64,000 nt of DNA from an uncultured Eubacteriales bacterium (GCA_934394855.1 CAKRRH010000003.1:1-64000); one strand, 5' to 3'; shown: positions 25,422 through 35,172, numbered from the stretch's first letter. A program made the numbers and translations. Notes: generated from the letters alone by a model not told the origin.

Positions 25422-25507
25422 CAAAGCGACGAGCGCTTTGAGCAACATTTTTATTTAAAGCTTTTTGTAGCCTGTGGCGTAAACGTTTACGACCACGGGC
25501 TTTTGTT
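25422..25507 (+). terminator. Attenuator hairpins before ilvB
   Basis: First hairpin CAAAGCG-ACGAG-CGCTTTG (25422-25440), seven bases after the leader stop. Second, a long terminator at 25470-25500: GCCTGTGG and CGTAAAC pair with GTTTACG and CCACGGGC with one bulged A, followed by TTTTGTT. CGTCG-rich codons in the Val run can pair with CGACG at 25427-25431, a possible alternative structure, but this needs folding to confirm. Confidence 0.75.
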
Positions 25508-25536
25508 ATTATTAAGGTTGAAAGGAAAATCCACAA

Positions 25537-27198
25537 ATGAAAATAAGCGGAGCAAAGATCTTACTTGAAACACTTATTGAACAGGGTGTTGACACCGTCT
25601 TCGGTTATCCGGGCGGACAGGTGCTTAACATCTATGATGAAATTTACAACTATTCGGATAAAATTCATCACATTCTCTCGGCTCACGAACAAGGAGCGGC
25701 TCATGCGGCAGACGGTTATGCAAGAGCGACCGGCAAGGTCGGAGTTGTAATTGCGACAAGCGGCCCCGGCGCTACAAATCTTGTCACCGGAATTGCAAAC
25801 GCATATCTCGATTCGGTGCCGATGGTTGCGATTACGGGCAATGTTCCGTGTTCGCTTATCGGTCGGGATTCTTTCCAGGAGGTTGACATCGTCGGAATCA
25901 CAATGCCTATTACAAAGCAAAATTTCATTGTAAAAGATGTAAACGAGCTCGCCGACACATTAAGAGAAGCATTTTATCTTGCCCGTTCGGGCAGACCCGG
26001 TCCTGTGCTTGTTGACATTCCGAAGGATGTTCAGGTGAACAAGGCGGAGTTTGAAACAAAACCGATCAAAGATTATTCATTCCACGAAAAAGCCAACGAT
26101 GAGGACATTGAGAAAGCGGCAAAAATGATCGTTGAGGCTAAGCGTCCGTTCATCTATTGCGGAGGCGGCGTGATTTCGGGCAATGCCGAAGAAGAGCTGA
26201 AAAAGCTGTCATATCTCATTGACGCACCGATCGGTTTTTCAATGATGGGTCTGTCAGCCGCACCGACAGACGACGATCATACGCTCGGAATGGTCGGAAT
26301 GCACGGACACTATGCGGCTACAAAGTCAAAGTCGGAGGCTGATTTGGTAATCGCCGTCGGCGTAAGATTTTCTGACCGTGCAACAGGCGACAAATCAAAA
26401 TATTGCAAATATTCCGACATTATTCATATTGATGTGGACAATGCGGAAATCGATAAAAACATCAAATCAAGCATCGGAATCAACTGCGATGTTAAAACAG
26501 CGCTCAATCAGCTGATTGAAAAGCTCCCGAAACAGGAACACGCAGATTGGTGGTCAAGAATCAACGAGCTTCGCAAATATGAAGAGGATAACGCCGCAAA
26601 GCCAGTAGGCGCATTCACACCATACAGAGCAATCGACATCGTATCCGACTATGCAAGCGACGACACACCTGTTGCGACCGATGTCGGACAGCACCAGATG
26701 TGGGTATGTCAGCGTTATCATTTTGCAAATTCACGCACATTGATTTCGTCGGGCGGACTCGGAACGATGGGCTTTGGAATGGGAGGCGCAATCGGCGCTT
26801 GCATCGGAACGGGCAAACGCACCGTATTATTCACCGGCGACGGCAGCTTCGGAATGAACCTGAATGAGCTTGCAACCGCAGTTTCGCAGAATCTTCCGCT
26901 TGTAATCGTCGTCATGAACAACAACGTTCTCGGAATGGTTCGTCAATGGCAGACAATGTTCTATAATGAGCATTATTCATTCACAACGCTTGACCGCAAA
27001 ACCGATTTTGTCAAGCTTGCCGAAGCATTCGGAGCAAAGGGACTTCGTGCGGATAATGAAGTTCAGTTTGAAAAATGCGTCAAAGAAGCGTTTAACACAA
27101 ACGGTACGGTCGTTATCGACTGTCAAATCAACTGCGACGAGCGTGTTTTGCCAATGATTCCGCCCGGCGGCGCAGTAGACGATCTAATTTTGAAGTGA
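25537..27198 (+). CDS. ilvB: Acetolactate synthase, large subunit
   Basis: 553 residues, a ThDP enzyme forming acetolactate or acetohydroxybutyrate. The catalytic Glu is in LSAHEQGAAHAADGYARATG (~50), the FAD/central region in the middle, and the ThDP motif in GDGSFGMNLNELATA to VMNN (~430-460). The biosynthetic rather than catabolic form is indicated by its partner ilvN and operon. GAAAGGA precedes the ATG. Confidence 0.96.
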   Translation: MKISGAKILLETLIEQGVDTVFGYPGGQVLNIYDEIYNYSDKIHHILSAHEQGAAHAADGYARATGKVGVVIATSGPGATNLVTGIANAYLDSVPMVAITGNVPCSLIGRDSFQEVDIVGITMPITKQNFIVKDVNELADTLREAFYLARSGRPGPVLVDIPKDVQVNKAEFETKPIKDYSFHEKANDEDIEKAAKMIVEAKRPFIYCGGGVISGNAEEELKKLSYLIDAPIGFSMMGLSAAPTDDDHTLGMVGMHGHYAATKSKSEADLVIAVGVRFSDRATGDKSKYCKYSDIIHIDVDNAEIDKNIKSSIGINCDVKTALNQLIEKLPKQEHADWWSRINELRKYEEDNAAKPVGAFTPYRAIDIVSDYASDDTPVATDVGQHQMWVCQRYHFANSRTLISSGGLGTMGFGMGGAIGACIGTGKRTVLFTGDGSFGMNLNELATAVSQNLPLVIVVMNNNVLGMVRQWQTMFYNEHYSFTTLDRKTDFVKLAEAFGAKGLRADNEVQFEKCVKEAFNTNGTVVIDCQINCDERVLPMIPPGGAVDDLILK

Positions 27199-27208
27199 GG
27201 TGCCGAAA

Positions 27209-27703
27209 ATGAAGAAATTTATTATCGGAATGCTTGTATCAAATAAATTCGGCGTTCTCAACCGAATTTCGGGAATGTTTTCACGAAGAGGCTTCAACAT
27301 TGATTCACTCACCGTCGGCGTTACCGAAAACGAGAATTTTTCAAGAATGACCGTCACAATGACAGGCGACGATTATTCAAGAGATCAGATGATCAAACAG
27401 CTTTCAAAAATTCAGGAAGTCAAGGAAATCAAGGAAATGGACCATGACACCTCGGTAATCAGAGAGCTCATCATATTAAAGGTTGCGCTTACCCCCGAGA
27501 CCCGTCAAAGCGTAATGGACGCCGTTAATGTATTTCGTGCAAAAATCATCGATTTCGGTGCGGAGTCGATTTGCCTTGAAATCACAGGCGACACAGGAAA
27601 GCTTGACGCATTCATTGAACTGATGAAGCCCTATGGCATAATCGAAATGTGCAGAACGGGCGCAGTTGCGATGGAACGAGGAAAAGAAAGCCTTAAAGTA
27701 TAA
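27209..27703 (+). CDS. ilvN: Acetolactate synthase, small regulatory subunit
   Basis: 164 residues from ATG 27209; GAGG at 27197-27200 fits this start rather than the GTG at 27200. The N-terminal ACT domain shows LVSNKFGVLNRISGMFSRRGFNIDSLTVG, followed by a second ACT-like C-terminal domain. It stimulates IlvB and confers valine inhibition. It lies 10 bp after ilvB. Confidence 0.95.
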   Translation: MKKFIIGMLVSNKFGVLNRISGMFSRRGFNIDSLTVGVTENENFSRMTVTMTGDDYSRDQMIKQLSKIQEVKEIKEMDHDTSVIRELIILKVALTPETRQSVMDAVNVFRAKIIDFGAESICLEITGDTGKLDAFIELMKPYGIIEMCRTGAVAMERGKESLKV

Positions 27704-27783
27704 TAAATTTACAAAATAGTCTTTAATTAATCTTGTTTTTAATTTATAATTAAAATATATATAATAAAAAGGAGTTTTTTATC

Positions 27784-28809
27784 ATGGAAAAAGCAAAGAT
27801 TTTCTATCAGGAAGACTGCGACCTTTCATTGTTGCAGGGAAAGAAGATCGCAATAATCGGTTACGGCTCACAGGGTCATGCTCATGCGCTCAACCTCAAA
27901 GATTCAGGCTGCGATGTAATCGTCGGTCTCTATGAGGGTTCAAAGAGCTGGGCTAAAGCCGAGAAACAGGGTCTTAAAGTTTACACAGCCGCTGAAGCTG
28001 CTAAACAGGCTGACATTATCATGATCCTTATCAACGATGAAAAACAGGCCGCTATGTATAAAAAAGACATTGAACCGAACCTTGAAGAAGGCAATATGCT
28101 CATGTTCGCACACGGCTTTGCAATTCACTTCGGTCAGATCATTCCGCCGAAATTTGTTGATGTTACAATGATCGCACCGAAAGGTCCGGGTCATACCGTT
28201 CGTTCGGAATATCAAGATGGCAAAGGTGTTCCGTGCCTTGTTGCCGTTGAACAGGATTATACGGGCAAAGCTCAGCAGATGGCTCTTGCATATGCGCTCG
28301 GCATCGGCGGCGCTCGTGCAGGCGTTTTGGAAACAACCTTCCGCACAGAAACAGAAACAGACCTCTTTGGTGAGCAGGCTGTTCTTTGCGGCGGCGTTTG
28401 CGCACTGATGCAGGCAGGCTTTGAAACACTTTGCGAAGCAGGCTATGACGAAAGAAACGCATATTTTGAGTGCATTCATGAGATGAAGCTCATCGTTGAC
28501 CTCATCTATCAGTCAGGCTTTGCCGGAATGAGATATTCTATCTCAAACACAGCGGAATATGGCGATTACATCACAGGACCGAAGCTCATCACAGCCGAGA
28601 CTAAGGCTAAGATGAAAGAGATCCTCCACAACATTCAGGACGGCTCGTTTGCAAAAGAATTCTTGCTCGACATGTCGCCCGCAGGCGGCCAGGCTCACTT
28701 CAGAGCAATGAGAAAATTGGCGTCTGAGCATCCGTCTGAGAAAGTCGGTGCAGAGATCCGCAAGCTTTACAGCTGGAACAACGACGACGATAAACTCATC
28801 AACAACTAA
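27784..28809 (+). CDS. ilvC: Ketol-acid reductoisomerase, class I
   Basis: 341 residues. The Rossmann loop is GYGSQGHAHALNLKDSG (~26-42), and metal-binding acidic residues lie in ETETDLFGEQAVLCGG (~190) and YFECIHEMKLIVDL (~225). Short class I form. The 80-bp AT-rich gap upstream contains TTGTTT and TATATA 17 bp apart, a possible extra promoter. Confidence 0.97.
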   Translation: MEKAKIFYQEDCDLSLLQGKKIAIIGYGSQGHAHALNLKDSGCDVIVGLYEGSKSWAKAEKQGLKVYTAAEAAKQADIIMILINDEKQAAMYKKDIEPNLEEGNMLMFAHGFAIHFGQIIPPKFVDVTMIAPKGPGHTVRSEYQDGKGVPCLVAVEQDYTGKAQQMALAYALGIGGARAGVLETTFRTETETDLFGEQAVLCGGVCALMQAGFETLCEAGYDERNAYFECIHEMKLIVDLIYQSGFAGMRYSISNTAEYGDYITGPKLITAETKAKMKEILHNIQDGSFAKEFLLDMSPAGGQAHFRAMRKLASEHPSEKVGAEIRKLYSWNNDDDKLINN

Positions 28810-28824
28810 TCATAACTATTCTAG

Positions 28825-28858
28825 GCAACTGCACCCGATTTCGGGTGCGGTTGCATTT
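28825..28858 (+). terminator. Hairpin between ilvC and ilvD
   Basis: A 14-bp stem, GCAAC-T-GCACCCGA / TCGGGTGC-G-GTTGC, with a two-base loop, then ATTTAAAAA. The weak T-run suggests a leaky terminator or a processing/stability element that gives more ilvBNC than ilvD-leuCDB mRNA. Confidence 0.6.
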
Positions 28859-28877
28859 AAAAAAGGACTGAATACCA

Positions 28878-30536
28878 ATGAGAAGCGATAATGTAAAATC
28901 CGGTGTTGAAAGAGCGCCGCAGCGTTCATTGCTCAAAGCAATGGGCTATACCGATACACAGATAAAAAGACCGTTTATCGGTATCGTTAATTCATTTTCA
29001 GAAGTAATCCCGGGTCATATTCATCTGCAAAACATCGCCCGTTCGGCTAAGGACGGCGTTTTGATGGCAGGCGGAATGCCGATGGAGTTTAATGTAATCG
29101 GCGTATGCGACGGACTCGCAATGGGTCATGAGGGAATGAAATACAGCCTTGCCTCCCGTGAGTTGATTGCCGATTCGATCGAATGCATGGCAAAAGCGCA
29201 CGGTTTTGACGGTCTTGTATTTATTCCGAACTGCGACAAGATTGTTCCGGGTATGCTCATGGCGGCAATGCGACTTAATATTCCGGCGATTTTTGTATCA
29301 GGCGGTCCGATGCTTTCAAACTGCTCAGACCAAGGCGTGCCAATGGACTTAAATTCAGTATTTGAGGCTGTCGGCGCATACAAAAACGGCACTATCGACG
29401 AAGACAGGGTGCATTATATCGAAGAAAATGCTTGTCCGGGCTGCGGCTCATGTTCGGGTATGTTCACCGCAAACTCAATGAACTGCCTGACCGAGGTACT
29501 CGGAATGGGACTTCGCGGCAACGGCACGATCCCGGCGGTCATGGCGGCAAGACTCAGACTTGCTAAAGATGTCGGAATGAGAGCGGTTGAGCTTGTCAAA
29601 GAAAATCTCTGCCCCCGTGACATCGTCAACGAACGCACAATTTCAAATGCGCTTACTGTTGACATGGCGCTCGGTTGTTCGTCGAACTCGCTTTTACATC
29701 TGCTCTCAATCGCTCATGAAGCAGGCGTTGATTTTGACCTCAAAAAGGTTAATGAAATCAGCGAAAGAACCCCGAATCTCTGCCATTTGGCACCGGCTGG
29801 TCATCATCATGTTCAGGATCTTGACGCGGCAGGCGGAGTTTATGCGGTAATGAACGAGCTCGCTAAAAAAGATATGCTTGATTTGTCGCTGATGACGGTT
29901 TCAGGCAGAACAGTCGGCGAAAACATTAAAAACTGCCCTGTTCGCAACTATGATGTTATCCGTCCGATCGATGAGCCATATACCAAAACAGGCGGTCTTG
30001 CAGTTTTGTTTGGCTCACTGGCACCTAACGGCGGCGTTGTAAAACGCAGTGCGGTTGCGAAAGAAATGCTTGTCCACAAGGGTCCTGCTCGTGTATTTAA
30101 CAGCGAGGAGGAAGCAATCAAGGCGATCTATGACGGTCAGATCAAATCGGGCGATGTCGTAGTCATTCGCTATGAAGGTCCTGCGGGCGGTCCGGGAATG
30201 AGAGAAATGCTCTCCCCGACTTCGGCTATCTGCGGAATGGGTCTTGACAAGGGAGTAGCACTCATCACCGACGGCCGTTTCTCAGGTGCAACAAGAGGCG
30301 CATCGATCGGTCATATTTCACCCGAAGCGGTGTCCGGCGGTCCGATTGCATATATCAAAGAGGGCGACATCATCTCAATCGACATTCCGAATTATTCAAT
30401 CGAACTGCTTGTCGATGAAGATGAGATGGCAAAACGCAAACAAGAGATGAAAATCACACCTCGTGAGGTTTCGGGATATATCAAACGCTATTCACGGCTT
30501 GTTTCTTCAGCCGACAAGGGCGCAATTATTCAGTAA
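28878..30536 (+). CDS. ilvD: Dihydroxy-acid dehydratase
   Basis: 552 residues, an Fe-S enzyme. Cluster ligands are in FIPNCDKIVPGM (~120) and ENACPGCGSCSGMFTANSMNCL (~190). The C-terminal TDGRFSGATRGASIGHISPEA is diagnostic. It makes the keto acid precursors of Val and Ile. AAAGGA lies 12 bases before the ATG. Confidence 0.97.
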   Translation: MRSDNVKSGVERAPQRSLLKAMGYTDTQIKRPFIGIVNSFSEVIPGHIHLQNIARSAKDGVLMAGGMPMEFNVIGVCDGLAMGHEGMKYSLASRELIADSIECMAKAHGFDGLVFIPNCDKIVPGMLMAAMRLNIPAIFVSGGPMLSNCSDQGVPMDLNSVFEAVGAYKNGTIDEDRVHYIEENACPGCGSCSGMFTANSMNCLTEVLGMGLRGNGTIPAVMAARLRLAKDVGMRAVELVKENLCPRDIVNERTISNALTVDMALGCSSNSLLHLLSIAHEAGVDFDLKKVNEISERTPNLCHLAPAGHHHVQDLDAAGGVYAVMNELAKKDMLDLSLMTVSGRTVGENIKNCPVRNYDVIRPIDEPYTKTGGLAVLFGSLAPNGGVVKRSAVAKEMLVHKGPARVFNSEEEAIKAIYDGQIKSGDVVVIRYEGPAGGPGMREMLSPTSAICGMGLDKGVALITDGRFSGATRGASIGHISPEAVSGGPIAYIKEGDIISIDIPNYSIELLVDEDEMAKRKQEMKITPREVSGYIKRYSRLVSSADKGAIIQ

Positions 30537-30564
30537 ACTCGGATCATGAAAGGATAAATAACAA

Positions 30565-31830
30565 ATGGGAATGACAATGACTCAGAAAATTCTTGCGGCT
30601 CATTCCGGTAACAAAGAGGTCAAGGCAGGTCAGCTGATTTTGGCAAACCTTGACATGGTGCTCGGCAACGACATCACCTCTCCGGTAGCAATCAGAGAAT
30701 TTTCAAATTTTTCCTCAAACAAGGTCTTTGATAAGGACAAAATTTCCATGGTAATGGACCATTTTGCCCCGAACAAGGATATTAAAGCGGCAACTCAGTG
30801 CAAAATGTGCCGTGAATTTGCAAACGAATATGATATCACAAATTTCTACGATGTCGGTCAAATGGGCATTGAACACGCTCTTTTGCCTGAAAAAGGCTTG
30901 GTTGTCAGCGGTGATGTTGTAATCGGCGCAGACTCTCACACCTGCACCTATGGTGCGCTCGGCGCATTTTCAACAGGCGTCGGCTCAACCGACATGGCGG
31001 CAGGAATGGCAACGGGCAAAGCATGGTTCAAGGTTCCGTCGGCTATCAAATTTGTACTTAAAGGCAAGCTTAACAAATATATCAGCGGCAAGGACGTCAT
31101 CTTGCACATAATCGGCATGATCGGCGTTGACGGTGCGCTCTATAAATCAATGGAATTTACAGGCGACGGTGTATCATCGCTTTCTGTTGCCGACCGTCTT
31201 TGCATTGCAAACATGGCAATCGAAGCCGGCGCTAAAAACGGCATTTTTGAAGTTGACGACAAGACGATCGAATATATCAAAAACGCCGGCGGAAAAGAGC
31301 CCCAAATTTATAAAGCGGACGACGACGCAGAATATGACGAGGTTTACGAGATCGATTTATCAACGATCAAATCTACCGTTTCCTTCCCACACCTGCCCGA
31401 AAATACAAGAGTCGTTGAAGATTTGACCGAAGATGTCACAATCGACCAGGTCGTAATCGGTTCATGCACCAACGGCAGACTTGAGGACATTGCGGCGGCG
31501 GCTGAAATAATGCAGGGCAAAAAGGTCAAAAAAGGCATTCGCTGCATTGTCATTCCGGCAACTCAAAAGGTATATCTTGAGGCAATGGAAAAAGGCTACC
31601 TTAAAACATTCATCGAAGCGGGTGCAATCGTATCAACACCGACCTGCGGTCCGTGCCTGGGCGGATATATGGGCATTCTTGCCGAGGGTGAGCGTGCAGT
31701 ATCAACCACAAACCGCAATTTTGTCGGAAGAATGGGTCATGTTAAATCGGAAGTTTATCTTGCATCCCCTCAGGTTGCGGCAGCTTCTGCTATCACCGGC
31801 AAGATTTCTGCTCCAAAGGAGGTAATGTAA
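30565..31830 (+). CDS. leuC: 3-isopropylmalate dehydratase, large subunit
   Basis: 421 residues, aconitase family. Active-site segments are DMVLGNDITSPVAI near the N terminus, GADSHTCTYGALG (~126), VIGSCTNGRLEDI (~297), and the Fe-S ligands in TPTCGPCLGGYMG (~355). It is the short bacterial/archaeal LeuC type working with the separate LeuD next door. Confidence 0.96.
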   Translation: MGMTMTQKILAAHSGNKEVKAGQLILANLDMVLGNDITSPVAIREFSNFSSNKVFDKDKISMVMDHFAPNKDIKAATQCKMCREFANEYDITNFYDVGQMGIEHALLPEKGLVVSGDVVIGADSHTCTYGALGAFSTGVGSTDMAAGMATGKAWFKVPSAIKFVLKGKLNKYISGKDVILHIIGMIGVDGALYKSMEFTGDGVSSLSVADRLCIANMAIEAGAKNGIFEVDDKTIEYIKNAGGKEPQIYKADDDAEYDEVYEIDLSTIKSTVSFPHLPENTRVVEDLTEDVTIDQVVIGSCTNGRLEDIAAAAEIMQGKKVKKGIRCIVIPATQKVYLEAMEKGYLKTFIEAGAIVSTPTCGPCLGGYMGILAEGERAVSTTNRNFVGRMGHVKSEVYLASPQVAAASAITGKISAPKEVM

Positions 31831-31831
31831 G

Positions 31832-32326
31832 ATGAAATTTGAAGGCAAAGTAATTAAATATGCCGACAATGTCGATACCGATGTAATCATTCCTGCAAGA
31901 TACCTCAACACGATCGACAAAAAAGAACTCGCATCTCATTGCATGGAGGATCTTGACGCAACCTTTACCTCTCGTGTTAAACCGGGCGACATTATGGTTG
32001 CAGGCTTCAACTTCGGCTGCGGATCATCTCGTGAACACGCACCTATTGCAATCAAAGAAAGCGGAATTTCGCTTGTAATTGCAAAAAGCTTTGCACGAAT
32101 TTTCTATCGCAACTCAATCAACATCGGTCTTCCGATCGTTGAATGTGAAAAGGCGGTTGACGCAATCAGCGAGGGCGACACACTGTCCGCCGACCTTGAT
32201 AACGGCATTATCAAAAATCTAACCACTGGTGAAGAATATGAAACCGAGCCGTTTCCGCCGTTCATTCAGTCGATCATCAAATCAGGCGGTCTTGTTGCGG
32301 CAATCAACGACGGCACAATCAAATAA
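31832..32326 (+). CDS. leuD: 3-isopropylmalate dehydratase, small subunit
   Basis: 164 residues, the swivelling domain. NVDTDVIIPARYLNT and FNFGCGSSREHAP are diagnostic. The ATG lies one base after the leuC stop, with AAGGAGG inside the end of leuC. Confidence 0.96.
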   Translation: MKFEGKVIKYADNVDTDVIIPARYLNTIDKKELASHCMEDLDATFTSRVKPGDIMVAGFNFGCGSSREHAPIAIKESGISLVIAKSFARIFYRNSINIGLPIVECEKAVDAISEGDTLSADLDNGIIKNLTTGEEYETEPFPPFIQSIIKSGGLVAAINDGTIK

Positions 32327-32346
32327 TTTTTAAGGAGAGGCTAAAA

Positions 32347-33423
32347 TTGACATATAACATAGCATTGTTAAAAGGCGACGGAATCGGCCCTGAAATTGTA
32401 GACAGCGCTGTTGCCGTTCTTGAAAAAATCGGTCAAAAATTCGGTCATACATTTAACTTCACACCATATTTAATGGGCGGCTGCGCAGTTGATGAATTCG
32501 GCACTCCCCTGCCGCAGGAAACAATCGACGGCTGCGTTAATTCCGACAGCGTTTTGCTCGGTGCGGTCGGCGGTCCGAAATGGGATACTCTTCCTGCGGA
32601 CAAGCGCCCCGAAAAGGGATTGCTCGGAATCCGCTCGGCACTCGGACTTTATACTAACCTTCGTCCCGCAAAGGTTTATCCGGCACTCAAAAATGCGTCG
32701 CCGCTTAAAGAATCAATCGTTGACAAGGGCGTTGACATCGTCATGGTTCGTGAGCTCACAGGCGGAATTTATTTCGGCGAGCGCGGCAGAAGAACGAGTG
32801 ATAACGGCGAAGAGGCTTATGATACCGAGAAATATTCGGTAATGGAGATCGAGCGAATCGCAAGAGCAGCTTTTAATGCCGCAATGAAACGCAAAAAGAG
32901 CGTCATTTCAATCGATAAGGCAAATGTACTCGAATCATCGAGACTTTGGCGTGAAACAGTTCACAGAATCGCAAAGGAATATCCTGAAGTAACAGTCACG
33001 GATATGCTTGTTGACAATGCGGCAATGCAGCTTGTGAAAAATCCGTCACAGTTTGATGTTGTTGTCACATCAAATATGTTCGGCGACATTTTGTCGGACG
33101 AATCAAGCCAGATCACAGGTTCGATCGGACTGCTCCCTTCCGCCTCTCTCGGCGACACAAAATGCGGTATGTATGAGCCGATTCACGGCTCAGCCCCCGA
33201 CATTGCGGGTCAAAACAAGGCAAACCCGATTGCGACCGTGCTTTCAGCCGCAATGATGCTCCGCTATTCGTTTGATTTAGAGGAAGAAGCACAGTGCATT
33301 GAGAAAGCAATCGATGATGTGCTGAATGACGGCTATCGCACAGCGGACATTATCGGCGACAGCGACGAAAAACCGCTCAGCTGCACCGAAATGACCGAAA
33401 AAATACTTGAAATGATTAAATAA
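32347..33423 (+). CDS. leuB: 3-isopropylmalate dehydrogenase
   Basis: 358 residues from TTG 32347, set by AAGGAGAGG at 32331-32339; no ATG fits. ALLKGDGIGPEIVDSAVAV is the N-terminal signature, substrate arginines are in VMVRELTGGIYFGERG, and metal/NAD residues in VVTSNMFGDILSDE and IHGSAPDIAGQNKANPIA. It completes the conversion toward leucine. Confidence 0.96.
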   Translation: MTYNIALLKGDGIGPEIVDSAVAVLEKIGQKFGHTFNFTPYLMGGCAVDEFGTPLPQETIDGCVNSDSVLLGAVGGPKWDTLPADKRPEKGLLGIRSALGLYTNLRPAKVYPALKNASPLKESIVDKGVDIVMVRELTGGIYFGERGRRTSDNGEEAYDTEKYSVMEIERIARAAFNAAMKRKKSVISIDKANVLESSRLWRETVHRIAKEYPEVTVTDMLVDNAAMQLVKNPSQFDVVVTSNMFGDILSDESSQITGSIGLLPSASLGDTKCGMYEPIHGSAPDIAGQNKANPIATVLSAAMMLRYSFDLEEEAQCIEKAIDDVLNDGYRTADIIGDSDEKPLSCTEMTEKILEMIK

Positions 33424-33454
33424 TTTAATATTATTGAAAGGATCTGAAGTTATA

Positions 33455-34525
33455 ATGCTTAACATCAGAATTGAAAAAACAACAAATCCGAAAAGAATTC
33501 CGCAACCGGGCGAACATCTCGGCTTTGGCACGATCTTCACAGATCATATGTTCGTTATGGACTATGAAACAGGCAAAGGCTGGCATGATCCGAGGATCGA
33601 GCCGTTCCACAACCTTTCGCTCTCTCCCGCCTGCACCTCTTTCCACTACGGTCAGACAATGTTTGAAGGCATGAAAGCATATAAAGGCGACGACGGCAAG
33701 TTCTATGTATTCCGTCCCGACATGAACGCAAAGCGTACAAACAACACCAACCGCCGTTTGTGCATTCCTGAAATCCCCGAAGAGGATTTCGTTCAGGCAG
33801 TTACAGCCATTGTTAAAATGGACGAAGCATGGATTCCGCATGATCCGGGCACATCGCTTTACATTCGTCCGTTCATCATCGCAACAGACGAACACCTCGG
33901 CGTTAAACCGTCGGATCACTATATGTTCATCATCATTCTTTCTCCGTCAGGCGCATATTATGAAAGCGGTCTTGACCCGGTAGGAATTTGGATTGAGGAC
34001 GAATATGTTCGTGCAGTTCGCGGCGGCATGGGCTTTGCTAAAACAGGCGGCAACTATGCGGCATCTCTCATCGGTCAGGTTAAGGCTCATGACGACGGCT
34101 ATTCGCAGGTGCTTTGGCTTGACGGCGTTGAGCGTAAATATATCGAAGAAGTCGGCGCAATGAACATCTTCTTCAAAATCGACGGCAAAATCGTCACACC
34201 TATGCTTTCGGGTTCAATCCTCCCCGGCATCACCCGTGATTCGGTAATCACGATCTGCAAGGATTGGGGTTATGATGTTGAGGAAAGAAAGATTTCGGTA
34301 GATGAGCTCATCGAGGCTCAAAAATCGGGCAAGCTCGAGGAAGTATTCGGCACAGGTACTGCCGCTGTAATTTCACCTGTCGGCAAGCTCCGTTACAAAG
34401 ATGATGTTATGGTGATCGGAAACGGCGGAATCGGCGAAGTTTCACAGAAGCTCTATGATACCGTAACCGGAATTCAGCTTGGCAAAATCCCGGATAAATT
34501 CAACTGGAGAGTTGAGATCAAATAA
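33455..34525 (+). CDS. ilvE: Branched-chain amino acid aminotransferase
   Basis: 356 residues from ATG 33455; the in-frame TTG at 33434 contains the ribosome site GAAAGGA itself. Fold-type IV PLP enzyme: FHYGQTMFEGMKAYK (~62), RPFIIATDEHLGV (~140), GGNYAASLIGQVKAH (~196), the PLP lysine in GVERKYIEEVGAMNIFF (~220) and TGTAAVISPVG (~290). It performs the last step for Ile, Val and Leu and closes the operon. Confidence 0.96.
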   Translation: MLNIRIEKTTNPKRIPQPGEHLGFGTIFTDHMFVMDYETGKGWHDPRIEPFHNLSLSPACTSFHYGQTMFEGMKAYKGDDGKFYVFRPDMNAKRTNNTNRRLCIPEIPEEDFVQAVTAIVKMDEAWIPHDPGTSLYIRPFIIATDEHLGVKPSDHYMFIIILSPSGAYYESGLDPVGIWIEDEYVRAVRGGMGFAKTGGNYAASLIGQVKAHDDGYSQVLWLDGVERKYIEEVGAMNIFFKIDGKIVTPMLSGSILPGITRDSVITICKDWGYDVEERKISVDELIEAQKSGKLEEVFGTGTAAVISPVGKLRYKDDVMVIGNGGIGEVSQKLYDTVTGIQLGKIPDKFNWRVEIK

Positions 34526-34542
34526 ATTCATAGCATTATAAA

Positions 34543-34566
34543 AAGGCGGTTTAAACCGCCTTTTTT
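34543..34566 (+). terminator. ilv-leu operon terminator
   Basis: AAGGCGGT-TTAA-ACCGCCTT stem followed by TTTT. Confidence 0.88.
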
Positions 34567-34588
34567 GCTAAATCGGAGTGTATTTAAT

Positions 34589-35152
34589 ATGAGTAGTGTA
34601 ACAACACGAATCGCGACGGTAAACGACGCTCAAGATCTGCTTAAAATATACGAATATTATGTAAAAAACACAGCAATTACATTTGAATATGATGTGCCGA
34701 GCGTCGATGAGTTTGTGGCAAGAATAAACAATACGCTAAAACGCTATCCTTATATCGTTGCAGAGCTTGACGGCGAGATCGTCGGATATACATACGCTTC
34801 CCCGTTTAAAGAACGCGCAGCATATGATTGGGTGGTTGAAACCACCGTTTATGTTAAATTCGGTATGACAAAGCATGGTATCGGAAAAACGCTCTACTCA
34901 GCGCTTGAAGAAGCATTGAAAAAACAGAACATCACAAATCTATATGCCTGCATTGCCTATCCTAACAAGCCTGACGAATATCTTGACAAAAACAGCGCCG
35001 AATACCACACGGCAATTGGTTACAGATTGGTCGGCGAATATATCAAATGCGGCTACAAATTTGACAGATGGTACAACATGGTTTGGATGGAAAAAATGAT
35101 TGGAAAGCATCAGAACAATCAACCGCCGTTCATTCCGTTTTGCGAACTTTAA
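34589..35152 (+). CDS. GNAT N-acetyltransferase, phosphinothricin-acetyltransferase (Pat) type
   Basis: 187 residues from ATG 34589 (GGAGTG upstream). The Pat-like opening RIATVNDAQDLLKIYEYYVKNTAITFEYD, acetyl-CoA loop region KFGMTKHGIGKTLYSALE (the usual RGKGIGK is altered), IACIAYPN-like YACIAYPNKPDEYLD and GYRLVGEYIKCGYKFDRWYNMVWMEK match the family. Substrates in this group are amino-acid analogues such as methionine sulfoximine; the true one is unknown. Confidence 0.85.
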   Translation: MSSVTTRIATVNDAQDLLKIYEYYVKNTAITFEYDVPSVDEFVARINNTLKRYPYIVAELDGEIVGYTYASPFKERAAYDWVVETTVYVKFGMTKHGIGKTLYSALEEALKKQNITNLYACIAYPNKPDEYLDKNSAEYHTAIGYRLVGEYIKCGYKFDRWYNMVWMEKMIGKHQNNQPPFIPFCEL

Positions 35153-35172
35153 ACTACATAATACCGCAACAA

